Assembly (NCBI GenBank): GCA_021397845.1 | Contig: CM038049.1 | Coordinates: 102,206,877-102,270,876 of the forward strand | Length of the DNA: 64,000 bases | From: Areca catechu | Lineage: Eukaryota > Streptophyta > Magnoliopsida > Arecales > Arecaceae | Direction: 5' to 3' | Part shown: one piece after another, positions 11,401 through 21,285 of the stretch | Layout: every line of letters begins with the position of its first letter | Numbering within the stretch: position 1 is the first letter of the stretch | Notes under the pieces: generated by a model | Database searches by the model: none | What the model was told of the DNA's origin: nothing | Seen by the model: only the letters and a program-made list of their open reading frames with translations | Made by a program: the position numbers and the translations under genes

Positions 11401-13211
11401 TACAAGCTTTACGCTATTGGCGTCACTACCTTTTACCGCAGGAATTTGTTTTATTTTCTGATCATGAAGCTCTTAGGTTCCTTAGTTCTCAGAAGAAGTT
11501 GAACCCTAGGCACGGGAAATGGGTAGAGTTCATACAAGGGTACACGTTCGTTCTGAAACATCGTGCCGGTACTGAGAATCGAGTTGCTGATGCATTAAGC
11601 CGTCGATCTATGTTGATGAATACTGTGAGGACTGAGATAGTAGGATTTGATAGGTTGAAGAGTGAGTATTCTACATGCCCTGACTTTGGTCATATCTATC
11701 ACTCCCTCCAACAAGGTCCGTCTAGTGAACATAGCGATTACATTCTATTAGATGGATACCTTTTCAAGGAAAATAGGCTGTGCATTCCCAAAACTTCTGT
11801 TAGGGAATTTCTGATCTGGGAAGCCCATGCTGGAGGATTAGCTGGACATTTTGGTAGAAACAAAACCATCTTGGCTATGGAGGATCAATTTTTCTGGCCT
11901 AGTCTTAAGAAGAATGTTGCCCAGATAGTAGCCCAGTGTCGAACCTGTGCGGTAGCAAAGCACCAAAAACAAAACACTGGTTTGTACACACCTTTACCTG
12001 TCCCTGAAGGTCCGTGGCAAGACATTAGTATGGATTTCGTGACAGGTCTCCCTAGAACTCCCAAGAAACATGATTCTATCTTTGTGGTTGTCGATCGATT
12101 TTCTAAGATGGCGCACTTTATTCCGTGTTCTCAGACTTTAGATGCGTCAAAAGTGGCCAAACTTTTCTTGGATCATATCGTTAAGCTTCATGGTTTACCT
12201 AGAACCATTGTGTCAGATAGAGATGTCAAGTTCACCAGTTACTTCTGGAAAACCCTCTGGCACATGTTAGGTACCAAACTGAAATTCTCTACAGCCTATC
12301 ACCCTCAAACTGATGGCCAAACCGAGGTTGTAAACCGAAGCTTAGGTAATCTATTGAGGTGTTTAGTTGGAGAAAACTTAGGGAACTGGGATCTTTTACT
12401 TCCTCGTGCTGAGTTTGCTTATAATAGCTCAGTCAATAGATCTATTGGGAAGAGTCCATTTGAAGTGGTCCATGGATATAAACCTAAGAGACCTTTAGAT
12501 CTAGTCCCATTACCAGCACATGCACGGGTGTCGGAATCCGCCGAATCATATGCACAGCATCTTAAGGACTTGTATAAGGAGATTAGCCAAAAGATTCAAA
12601 CAAGCAATGAATTTTATAAGCATACGGCTGATCTACATAAACGGCTTAAAGAATTTAATGAAGGGGATTTAGTAATGATTAAACTCAAACCAGAGAGGTT
12701 TCCACCCGGAACAATGAAGAAACTCCATGCCCGGGGAGCCGGACCCTTCAGAATAATAAAGAGAATTGGATCTAATGCTTATGTAGTAGATTTACCATCT
12801 AGTTATGGCATTAGTTCTACTTTTAATATTTCTGACCTCAAAGAATACAAGGAACCTGTACCAATACCTGATGAGCTTTTTGGTCCTAGTGTATCCTTTG
12901 AGAGTGATGTCCCAAATGAGTGTCCACCACCAAATATTCCTGAGCAAAGAGAGAGTGTTGAAAGAATCTTGGATGACCAGATTATCACCACTAGAAATAA
13001 GGGCTACCAACGCTATCTGATTCGATGGCAAGGACGTCCTGAATCTGAAGACTCCTGGATCACCCGAGAGGACCTGCAACAAATCGACCCGGATATAATA
13101 GAAACATATCACTCGACAGGGTCGAGTTCCTCCCACCCTGGGAGAATTGGTGTGGGCACCAGGTTAACAAAAAGACTTCAACCCATCCAAAAGTCCTTAT
13201 GGTTGGAGTAA
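8436..13211 (+). CDS. Gag-Pol-chromodomain polyprotein of element B
   Basis: A single 1591-residue frame carries every enzyme of a Ty3/gypsy element. Gag lies at about 125-290, followed by a CCHC knuckle (C349, C352, H357, C362). The protease site is DSG at 449-451. RT carries its first Asp at 737 and YFDD at 799-802. RNase H has its first Asp near 947. Integrase has H1131, H1138, C1168, C1171, a DD35E triad (D1200, D1261, E1297) and a GPF motif at 1436. A canonical chromodomain spans about 1508-1558 with the expected aromatic and tryptophan positions; such domains are known to steer integration to modified chromatin. I chose the ATG at 8436, the first in the frame. The stop at 13209-13211 lies inside the 3' LTR, so about 20 C-terminal residues are LTR-encoded. 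No stop or frameshift was seen. Clade within the chromoviruses is unresolved; CRM is unlikely given the standard chromodomain. Confidence 0.96.
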   Translation: MTTRSGTPFHRSQDQPSSSMDPNMESLMKSMIEQMATMNAKLDRVEDRIGVLEEARLTPTEPPSPRLPPDHPRAQRQERTPDPTHRRPQHDFDDHTPDFNQRRHHHENFDQDDRALRNIRLDAPTFEGSLDPKVYIDWEADMDQYFDWYDMSDERRFKFAKIRLVRQARLHWGNVERTIRQRGDVPVSTWRDMKRKLREKYLPMSYQERLLDQWQRLTQGNKTVSEYVTKFDEFVMRCNVVESEAATLSRFRSGLNEDIKGELFLREVHDLEQAYQVAMDYERFQRRSTFRKPEPSRFSPLASRPSSVPTPTAKPRSSSNPIPRPNSATPSREDKGKGPESQGRTSQVCYKCRQPGHYMSQCPSRALHIGEVEEEGLEHLENGDEEVYEAEDCLADEYEGDEENLDSSDLLGVVRCIMTQTKEQEDWRRTNILQTFVKIKEKVCKIVIDSGSCVNAISTSAAKSLGLSVVPHPNPYKVSWIDSTSIPIKLRCQVQIQIQSYQDKVWCDVLPMGVSSIILGRPWLFDHDVTIFGRSNSCAFNFNGKRIVIHPKEPKDNVRRGTSSLKEKKTGLNLIGAKEIEQDIQEGAPIWVVAAKEVKDHTPIEHPPEVVQLLEEYKDVFPEDLPDSLPPLRDIQHVIDLVPGATLPNLPHYRMNPAEHQEMQKQIGELLRKGFIKESLSPCAVPALLTPKKDGTWRMCVDSRAINKITVKYRFPIPRLDDMLDMIAGATIFSKIDLKSGYHQVRVRPGDEWKTAFKTKDGLYEWLVMPFGLSNAPSTFMRIMNQVLKAFIGKFVVVYFDDILIYSQTKADHLDHLSQVCQVLRKDSLYANIKKCDFLTHRVIFLGFVVTSEGVSADPEKVKSIVEWPVPKNIHEVRSFHGLTTFYRRFIRGFSTIVAPITDCIRKGNFEWTRAADKAFLMIKEIMTQAPVLRLPDFSKLFEVACDASGVGIGGVLSQENHPVAFFSEKLNDARLRYSTYDKELYAVVQALRYWRHYLLPQEFVLFSDHEALRFLSSQKKLNPRHGKWVEFIQGYTFVLKHRAGTENRVADALSRRSMLMNTVRTEIVGFDRLKSEYSTCPDFGHIYHSLQQGPSSEHSDYILLDGYLFKENRLCIPKTSVREFLIWEAHAGGLAGHFGRNKTILAMEDQFFWPSLKKNVAQIVAQCRTCAVAKHQKQNTGLYTPLPVPEGPWQDISMDFVTGLPRTPKKHDSIFVVVDRFSKMAHFIPCSQTLDASKVAKLFLDHIVKLHGLPRTIVSDRDVKFTSYFWKTLWHMLGTKLKFSTAYHPQTDGQTEVVNRSLGNLLRCLVGENLGNWDLLLPRAEFAYNSSVNRSIGKSPFEVVHGYKPKRPLDLVPLPAHARVSESAESYAQHLKDLYKEISQKIQTSNEFYKHTADLHKRLKEFNEGDLVMIKLKPERFPPGTMKKLHARGAGPFRIIKRIGSNAYVVDLPSSYGISSTFNISDLKEYKEPVPIPDELFGPSVSFESDVPNECPPPNIPEQRESVERILDDQIITTRNKGYQRYLIRWQGRPESEDSWITREDLQQIDPDIIETYHSTGSSSSHPGRIGVGTRLTKRLQPIQKSLWLE

Positions 13212-14646
13212 CAAATCATGTCAATATTTTATTTCAAAATAAATGTAATCAAGGACAGGTTAGTCCGCTGTTGGGTCAGTCAATCCAGTCAACTCACTTT
13301 TGAAGACTTATCAAGAAGCAACTCGGGCTTCAAAGTACCACTTCATCACTTCACCACCAATGGAGCCCACACTTGAAGACACATCACCACCCTAGAGCCG
13401 ACTCTTGAAGGCACATCACCACCACCTTGGAGCCGACTCTTGCCACCTCATCAGACACCTCACCACTAAAGGAGCTGACTCTTAATCAAGTCCCAAGGAG
13501 CCAATTCTTGAAGAAAGTCAATTAGTCAAAGTCCAAAGTCATGGAGATGGTCAAATTGTCAAAATCAAGAAGGAGGTCAAATCACCAAGTCCAAGTTTTT
13601 GAAGATGGTCAACCAAGTCAAGCCTTAGCATGTCATTTGAATTTAAATTCATGCTTGGCCGACCAAAGCTCTCCAAAGCAAGGGTGGTCGGCCAAAGTGA
13701 GGGGGGACCACTCCTCCAAATCATATCAAACCTATTCCCACAATTCTCTCCTTATTCCATGTAACTTCCCCATGATATCCTCCACCAAATTAGGTTAGTT
13801 TGAATTCAAATGTAAGTCTTTAAAAAGCCTTGGGCATGAGAAATGTGGGAGATTGATAAATGAATGAAAAAAAAAGCTCTTTCTTCTATGTGAAGGTCTT
13901 GGCTATGTGCCCCTCTTTGGCTTTGTGCCTAGGTTTCTTTTAGGTCTATGTGACCTTGTTTCTCTCTTCCTCTTCCTCCTCTTTTCTCCACTTCAAACAC
14001 TTTCTTTCCATTGCATCTCTCAAAGAAGATCAAGTTCGCATCAAAGTTCAAGAAGAAATCAAGCCAAGAATCAAGTGATCAAGCAAGGAGCCGGTTCTCC
14101 AACCCTAGGAATCAGAAAGGAGTCGATTCCCTCAAGAAGAAGAAGCCTTCATCCATCCTTCAACCCATCATTCTTCCCTTCTTTAATTTGAGTTCTTTAG
14201 CTTGTTTCTAATCCCAGGTTTCTTTGTGACAGGGCCTCCGGAATCCAGACTTTAGAAGAAGGAACTTCTTGCCAGAACCCAGAATGCTGAGTGAGCCACC
14301 AAGTGGTGTATTTTGGTCATCCTAGAACTTACCTTGAGAGAAATCCTTTGGATTGATCAAGGTCAGGTAATCCCTAACTTCTTAGGGTTTGGATTATTAA
14401 AAAAGTAGGACTAGCTTAATTTAGATGGTTAATTTACTATGGTAGATCATTATTATTCTGTTTAGTCCACTCTAGATTTGCGTTTAATCATATTGAGTTG
14501 TGTTCATTAAATTCCTAGTCATTATAGTTCGATTAGCCATATGCTTAAGAAATTAATTAGATTGATCTTTAACTAATCTCCTTTAGAATATTTAGTCTCA
14601 TTCCTTCATCTCATAAAGCATTTTTTTTCATTTCTTCTTCCCATCA
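13148..14646 (+). repeat. 3' LTR of B
   Basis: 1499 bp, equal in length to and visually identical with 5876-7374, including the run of eight T near the end. It directly follows the purine stretch GGGAGAAT and is followed by the CCCAT duplication. Confidence 0.95.
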
Positions 14647-14649
14647 CCC

Positions 14650-15379
14650 ATGGAGAATGATCGCAAGGATCCATTCAAGGTCATCATGGAACAGTTAGCT
14701 AGGATGAATAATAAGCTTGATATGTTTGATAATTGTATAACAAGGCTAGAAACTTTGCAGAGGACCCGGGAGCCTCACACTAAACCAAAGTTTGAATCAC
14801 CTCCCCACCCTAGGAGATCCCCTCAACATGATCCCTCCTTAGAGGCTGAGTCCAGAAGAGTCCCATACCCTAACCTAGCCCGAGAGGTTCATCCTAGGAG
14901 ACCCAATCAGGAGTTCATGGACCAAGCAAAAAGAGGATCTAGTAGCCTTAAGGAAAAGAACCCTGGAGTCAACCTGATTAGTGAAAAGGAGTTAGAGAAG
15001 GAGATTACGGAAGGATCCCCTGCCACTGAAGAGATTTCTGAACCCACCAGTGAGTCTGAAGTAGAAGTATATAAGGCTGACATGAGTTTGGTAGATGAAT
15101 ATGAAGGAGAAGACTATGAGGAGGACAACTCTAGTACCTTACCTAAGCAAACCCTTGGAGAAGATAAGATTTTTGAGCCTAGTCCTGAAACATCATAACA
15201 ACAAAAAATTAGTGAGGACTTGGTTCCTATAAGTCAATGCCCTCAGGAAGAACCCACTCCTTTAGCCTCTACCCGAGACCTCATTCAGCTCACTTGTAAA
15301 GAGTTCATTCCTCTAACCCCAGTTGATGACCTTTTTCTGAAACTACGTCTTTCCTTCTTGAAAAACCTGCACTTACAAT
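14650..15379 (+). pseudogene. Rearranged gag-like ORF of element A
   Basis: The ATG at 14650 lies inside the CCCAT duplication created by B. The N-terminus (MEQLARMNNKLD) resembles B's coiled Gag start (IEQMATMNAKLD). The frame then jumps, without capsid or CCHC knuckle, to GSSSLKEKNPGVNLI, which in B follows the protease. After that comes EVYKADMSLVDEYEGEDYEE, which in B precedes the protease. So segments are missing and the order differs from B. The first stop is a TAA at 15196-15198; the frame stays open after it to a TGA at 15377-15379. The product would be a small acidic protein of unknown use. The same acidic segment recurs in element E. Confidence 0.7.
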
Positions 15380-15646
15380 GACCAAATTCTCCATCCATCA
15401 ACTTGATCTTATGACACCCATAGATCAATATCCAAATCTTAAGGTCATCCTGAGTAACCATGGTCTATTTCATGCTTTGCATAGATTGCCCCAAGACTCT
15501 GATTCCTATTTCCTACCCTTTCCTGAGTCTACACATGTTTCTAAAGCCATTAGGTTACATTTTATTGAAATCACCAGGTTGCATGAACCCTTAGAGCCCA
15601 TCCCATTTGCGGCCTACTTTTGGAAGACCTTATGGCATTTGCTAGG
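15378..15646 (+). pseudogene. Integrase remnant of element A, 5' part
   Basis: An ATG at 15378 overlaps the preceding stop as ATGA. The frame ends in HVSKAIRLHFIEITRLHEP and YFWKTLWHLLG, which aligns with B's integrase (ASKVAKLFLDHIVKLHG ... YFWKTLWHMLG). The segment carrying the second catalytic Asp (SDRD in B) is replaced. C interrupts the frame at CTAGG (15642-15646). Beyond C the frame resumes at 53028 with LGTHDKFS, matching B's LGTKLKFS, but the catalytic Glu motif is not recognisable and a stop follows near 53098. Confidence 0.7.
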
Positions 15647-16957
15647 TGATGAATGTGGTTTATAGAGAAATAATTGGGTCTTAATTGTATAACAATTTGG
15701 TATACTTGTTATTAATTTAGCAGCATTTATAGCCTATTTACACTTAATTATTTTATTTATTTCAGGTATGCGTGCCAAGAGGAAGCTTGCAAGCTCGTCC
15801 ACCTATTTTATCATGGAATTGTATATCAATTGGAGAAAAATTATTGGTCCAACCAGGTTCATCCAATATTATTAATTTTGGGGCCGTTTCAACCCAAATA
15901 GATGATGCCAAATTAATTGACATATTTAGAAGAAGTCAAGGCCCAGCCCAGTGGAAAAAAGAGGCAACAGCGGAAGGAAAAAAGTGGAATACGAGGAGAA
16001 AATTCATGGAAGAATGCAACAATACAAGGGTGAAACAGGAAAGAGGAAATAAAAGGAAAGCAGCAAGATTTGTAAGAGAGGGAAGGGGAGGAACTCTCAG
16101 ATGCACGGCCAGGAAAGAAAAAAAAATGTGCAGAAGGGAGGAGAAGAGCGGACGTGCGGAAATCCCAGCAAATACAGAAGGAGGAAATCAGAGATTGCAC
16201 AGACACGGGGAAGAAACCAAAGATTGCATGATTTTATTTGATTTGTATTTTTCCTGTCTTTATTTTGTTTTCAATCCAAATATGTGTAACTAATTTCTTC
16301 TTAGCTAAGGCTTAGGGATTTAACTGATATGGTAATTATGGACTTCAATGGTTAGTTTGATTTCCTTCTTTTACTTGAGATTTCTTTTGTGATCGTAATG
16401 CTTTGGGAGATTTGATTAATTCCTCAATGAATTTCATCTAGACTTTAATTGATCTATTAAATTTCTAGGTTAAAAAATAAAAGAAATTCATAGATTTAAA
16501 TCCTACCTGAATTACTAGGACTGATCTATGTAGTGATTAGGATTATAAAAATTTAATGCATTTAAATTATTTAAATCACGTCTTAACTACTGTGGTTAAT
16601 AATTTCGGATAGGATTAGTGCAATTTGAATGAAAGTGCATTAAACAATTAAGGAAACCTGCTAGCTTGTAAAACGAGAAAATCAAATTAGCATATTCAGA
16701 TGAAATTATCTCATCGATTTGGTTAACTTTCCGATGCCTTAGCTATTCTAGATTCTGTCTTCTTCTAAAACTTTGTGGCCACCATAGTTTGATAGTGTGT
16801 TTAAATTTTCAATTTAATTTTTATTAGTCAAAATCAATTTTCCAAATAATATAAGAAGGAATTATAATTTAAGTGATTGTCTCTAATCCTAGAGGACGAC
16901 ATTGGGTTACTATTCTATATTACTTGCACGACCGGTACGCTTGCCAAACACGTGTCA
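15647..16957 (+). repeat. 5' LTR of C
   Basis: 1311 bp, TG...CA. It aligns with 23682-23719 joined to 51760-53027 (about 1306 bp), with scattered substitutions and small indels, so it is clearly older than B. It contains a purine-rich stretch at 15950-16190 and AT-rich flanks. An open frame at 15772-16293 is not recognisable as a protein. Confidence 0.9.
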
Positions 16958-16963
16958 AGTCTT

Positions 16964-16981
16964 TAGCGCCGTTGCCGGGGA
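16964..16981 (+). other. Primer-binding site of C (tRNA-Asp type)
   Basis: TAGCGCCGTTGCCGGGGA differs at one base from the Athila/Tat consensus TGGCGCCGTTGCCGGGGA. It starts six bases after the LTR end. Confidence 0.85.
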
Positions 16982-17078
16982 TCAGCAATGGACAACATTC
17001 AATTTCATATATGTTAATTGATTTGGATTTTTTTATTATTTTATTGCATCTTTTATTATTTTGTGTCATTAACTTTTT

Positions 17079-18703
17079 ATGTCCCGGAGAACTGCAGACA
17101 CTTTGACAGATTTTGATCCTGAAATAGAAAGAATGCTTAGGGAAAGACGATGTGGACTCAGACAACTACTAGAAGAGTTAAGGACAGATTTGGTAGAAAT
17201 CAACAATATAACCATGGAAGATGTTGGTGAACATAACCCTCAAAATCTCCCACACATATCCAATAAGGAGGTGCAAAACCCACATGGAGACAGACCTTTG
17301 TTTGAGTACATCAGGCCTAGAGATGGGAGCACAATCAAGCATTAGGAGGCCACCAGTTCAAGTGAACAATTTTGAGATAAAGCTGGCCTTTATCCAGATG
17401 ATCCAGAACTCTCTCCAATTTTCAGGTTTGCCTTCTGATGACCCTCATGAGCATTTAAGTCAATTTCTTGAGTTTTGTGACACTATTAAACATAATGGAG
17501 TTTCCGAAGATGCCATTAGACTTAGGCTGTTCCTATTTTTACTGAGAGACAGAGCAAAAAGTTGGTTAACTCTTTTCCAACTGAATCCATAACTACATGG
17601 GATGACTTAGCTGATAAGTTCTTAAACAAATATTTTCTCCCCTCCAAAATAGCAAAGCTTAGATTAGACATCTCCACATTTACACAGTATGAGACTGAGA
17701 GCTTTAGTAAGGCATGGAAGAGGTTTAAGGAATTATGTAGAAAGTGTCCCCACCATGGTCTTGAAATATAGGAACAAGTACATGCATTTTATCGTGGCTT
17801 ACTTCTTTCTGTGAGAGCAATTTTAGATGCAACTGCAGGTGGTTCATTTTCAATAAAGTATAGCCATGAAGCTTATAGCCTATGGAAGATATGGCAGATC
17901 GCATTGTGAATTGGAACTCAGAAAGATAGAATCATAGGAGACCCAGTGGTATGTTTGGAGTGGATGTTGTGGCGACACTTTCAGCTCAGCTAGATGCAAT
18001 GAACAAAAAGATTGAAGCTCTGGCAGTATCTCAACCACAGGCATCAACTACAGTGATGGAGTGTGAGCTATGCGGAGGACCTCACTCATACAATAACTGG
18101 CCACAAGGTAACTTTTCAAATTCAATACCTGAAAATGCTAATTATATGTCTGGTAATTTCAGAAACAACCAGATAGGCAATACATATAATTCAGGACTTC
18201 GCAATCACCCCAACTTATCTTGGAGAAGCCAGAACATTGAGAATCCACCACCACTTTAGAGGCCATATCAACCACCTAGTTTTCAGCAATGCCCACCACC
18301 ACCATCACAACCGACTCAAGAAGAGAAGAGGCCTAGCTTGGAAGATATTATATAGAAATACATGCAACAAAATGAGGCTAGATTCCAAGCAAATGAGGCA
18401 ACATTGAAAAATTTGGAGACACAAGTTGGGCAGATAACTGACATGTTGGCTAATAGAGGACCTGAAACTTTGCCAAGCAATACAGAAAAGAATCCCAAGG
18501 AGCATGTGCAAGCTATTAGCCTACGAAGTGGAAGAGAGATAGAGGAGCCAAAAGTGCAACAAAAAGAGCCTGATGTAGAGGAGATTGTTGATGAAGAGGG
18601 AGACAAGCAAAAGCTCCTACAGTTGCTCCATATAAGCCAAGACTGCCTTTTCCCCAGAGACAATATCAGCAAAAAATGGATAAGCAATTTTCTAAATTTT
18701 TAG
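17079..18703 (+). pseudogene. Gag of Athila-type element C
   Basis: From the ATG at 17079 the pieces follow Athila Gag order: an N-terminal charged segment; a capsid-like segment (NSLQFSGLPSDDPHEHLSQF, GVSEDAIRLRLF); ITTWDDLADKFLNKYF and RFKELCRKCPHHG in a second frame after a frameshift near 17566; then CELCGGPHSYNNWPQGNF (a zinc-knuckle-like site); and finally a coiled segment with NLETQVGQI and AISLRSGREIEEP. At least one frameshift and several stops (for example 17343, 17769 and 18257) break it. No functional capsid protein can be made. Confidence 0.88.
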
Positions 18704-19308
18704 AAATTTTAAAACAATTGCATATTAATCTTCCATATGTTGATGTTATTTTTCAGATGCCCAGCTATGCCAAGTTCTTCAAGGAGATCCTATCAAACAA
18801 AAGGAAGCTGGAAGATTATGAGACGGTGGCACTCAATGAAGAATGCTCAGCCATCCTATTGAATAAACTACCACAAAAGCTTAAGGATCCAGGGAGTTTT
18901 AATATACCTTGCTTAATCGGTAGTTGCACTTTTAATGCATTAATCAATTTAGAAGCTAGCATCAATTTAATGCCACTCACAATATTTAAGAAACTAGGAC
19001 TTGGTGAACCTAAGCCAACCATGGTATCATTGCAATTGGCAGATAGATCTATAACCTACCCCAAAGGAATAGTAGAAGTTGTTTTGGTCAAAGTAGATAA
19101 ATTTATCTTGCCAGTTGACTTTATAGTCCTAGATATGGAAGAAGATCATGTTATACCTATCATTTTAGGACAACCATTTCTTAACACAGGTAAAGCATTA
19201 ATAGATGTGCACGAAGGCAAACTAATATTAAGAATTCATAATGAGCAAGTAACATTCAATGTTTTTAAAGCTATGAAAAAGCCACAAGATGTAGCATCAT
19301 GTTTTTAG
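18676..19308 (+). pseudogene. Protease region of C, active site lost
   Basis: A 210-codon open stretch matches the Athila protease region: PSYAKFFKEILSNKRKL upstream, then the aspartic-protease core and IILGQPFLNTGKALIDVHEG. At the catalytic turn, where Athila proteins usually have DLGAS, this copy reads NLEAS. Both changes can come from G-to-A mutation. The catalytic aspartate is gone, so the enzyme is dead although the frame is open. Confidence 0.85.
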
Positions 19309-19623
19309 ATTGACTGCATTGATTGTCTTATTCAGGAGAAGGTTGGAGAGATGATGACTGAAGATGAGTTGCAGCACACCTTAATTTAAACCAACAGAAA
19401 TGAAGGAGGAAGTGAAGAAGAAAGCCAATATACAGCAGTGTTGGATAGCAGACAAATTTACACACAAAGGAGACCATTTGAAGAGTTGGAGAGAAAAGAT
19501 ATCAATTACCTCATACCATCCATTAACCAACCACCAGAATTAGAATTGAAATAGCTTTCCTCACATTTAAAATATATACTTTTATCACCTCCATCTCATT
19601 TACCTGTTATTATTTCTTCTCTT

Positions 19624-21224
19624 TTGACAGATGCGATGGAGGAGAAGCTGTTGAGGGTGCTGAGAGCTCATAAAAGGGCCACTGGTTGGACAATAGTAGA
19701 TATCCATAGAATCAGCCTAACAATATGCACACACAAGATACTCATGGAGGAGCAATTCAAACCATCAGTGCAACCTCAAAGAAGACTCAACCCAGCCATG
19801 AAAGAGGTAGTTAAAGCTAAGGTGATCAAATTGATTGATGTAGATATTATCTACCCCATCTCAGATAGTAATTGGGTTAGTCCAGTACAAGTAGTTCCTA
19901 AAAAGGGAGGTTTTACGGTGCTTGAAAATGAAAAACATGAATTAATCCCTATCAGGAAAGTAACCGAATGGAGAGTTTGCATTGATTATAGGAAGCTGAA
20001 TGATGCTACAAGGAAAGATCACTTTCATTTACCTTTCATTGACCAAATGTTAGAAAGACTGGAAGGACATGCGTATTACTACTTCTTAGATGGATATTCA
20101 TGATATAACCAGATCCCTGTAGCACCTGAGGATCAAGAGAAGACTACCTTCACTTGTCCTTATGGTACCTTCACATACTGTAGGATGCCTTTTGGGCTAT
20201 GCAATGCACCAGCAATGTTTCAACGTTGCATGATGGCCATCTTTCATGATATGATTGAGCACTTCAAAAAAAAATTTATGGATGATTTTTCTATGTTTGG
20301 TGTGTCCTTTGATGAATACTTACATAACTTGAGTTTAGTATTGTAGAGGTGTGAGGAAACCAATTTAGTGCTGAATTGGGAAAAGTACCATTTCATGGTA
20401 CAAGAAGTATTGTTTTAGGCCACAAGATATCTTCTAAGGGGATAGAAGTAGATAGAGCTAAGGTGGAAGTAATTAAAAAATTACCTCCCTTGACATCAGT
20501 GATAGTAGTTAGGAGTTTTTTAGGACATGCTAGCTTTTATAAAAGATTCATTAAAGATTTTTCAAAAATTGCACGTCCGTTACCTAATTTACTAATGAAA
20601 GATACTTTTTTTATGTTTACTGTTGACTGCTTATCTGCTTTTAATTGTTTGAAAGAGAAGCTGGTCCATGCTCCTATAGTGGTTGCTCCTGAATGGGGAC
20701 AGCCTTTTGAATTAATGTGTGATGCTAGTGATGAAGTTGTAGGGGCTGTGTTGGGACAGAGGAGAGAAAAGAAATTTCAGCCAATATAATATGCCAGTAG
20801 GACCTTGACTGCAACTCAGAGGAATTACACCACAACTAAAAAGGAACTATTGGCTGTAGTGTTTGCTTTTGATAAATTTAGATCTTACCTAATTTTATTA
20901 AAAGTGATTGTTTACACTAATCATGGTGCTTTGAAGTTTCTTTTTACTAAACAGGATGCTAAACCCAGGCTGATACGGTGGATTTTGCTACTGCAAGAGT
21001 TTGACATAGAAATAAGGGATAAATCTGGAGCAGAGAATGTAGTGGCAGATCATCTGTCAAGGCTAGAAGGAGATTCCATGGAGGATGGTAAAGAACATGA
21101 GATTGGTGAGTGTTTTCCTAATGAACATTTATTCGAGCTACAGGTAAGTAATCAACCTTGGTATGTTGATCTTGCAAATTTTATTGTTTATGAAGTATTA
21201 CCTCATGATCTTTCATACCAATAG
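19624..21224 (+). pseudogene. Reverse transcriptase and RNase H of C
   Basis: RT runs from RLNPAMKEVVKAKVIKLID through WRVCIDYRKLNDATRKDHF to FLDGYS, where TGA at 20101 replaces the Gly of GYSGYNQI. It continues with MPFGLCNAPAMFQRCM and FMDDFSMFG, the Athila version of the active site. A TAG at 20344 and a frameshift near 20390 follow. RNase H covers about 20690-21080 (LMCDASDEVVGAVLGQ, TKKELLAVVFAFDKFR, VVADHLSRLEG) with a TAA at 20787. The order is normal. Confidence 0.9.
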
Positions 21225-21285
21225 AAAAAGAATTTTTTTTCTAATGCTAAACATTATCTTTGGGATGAACCTTTTCTGTTTAAGG

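Larger units (their letters stand above)
5876..14646 (+). mobile_element. Element B: complete, apparently young chromovirus
   Basis: An 8771-bp Ty3/gypsy element in the order LTR, tRNA-iMet primer site, leader, Gag-Pol with chromodomain, short purine tract (GGGAGAA) and LTR. Both LTRs are 1499 bp, begin TGGTGTGGGC and end CCCATCA. The flanking CCCAT at 5871-5875 and 14647-14651 is a perfect target duplication. I found no difference between the LTRs by eye, and the coding frame is unbroken. It inserted at the gag start codon of element A. Confidence 0.95.

Noticed and set aside
12792..13136. Minus-strand frames opposite the B chromodomain
   Set aside because: Shadows of the polyprotein frame.
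15772..16293. 173-residue open frame in the 5' LTR of C
   Set aside because: It sits wholly in the LTR, is purine-rich and low in complexity, and the copy at 52081-52314 is much shorter.
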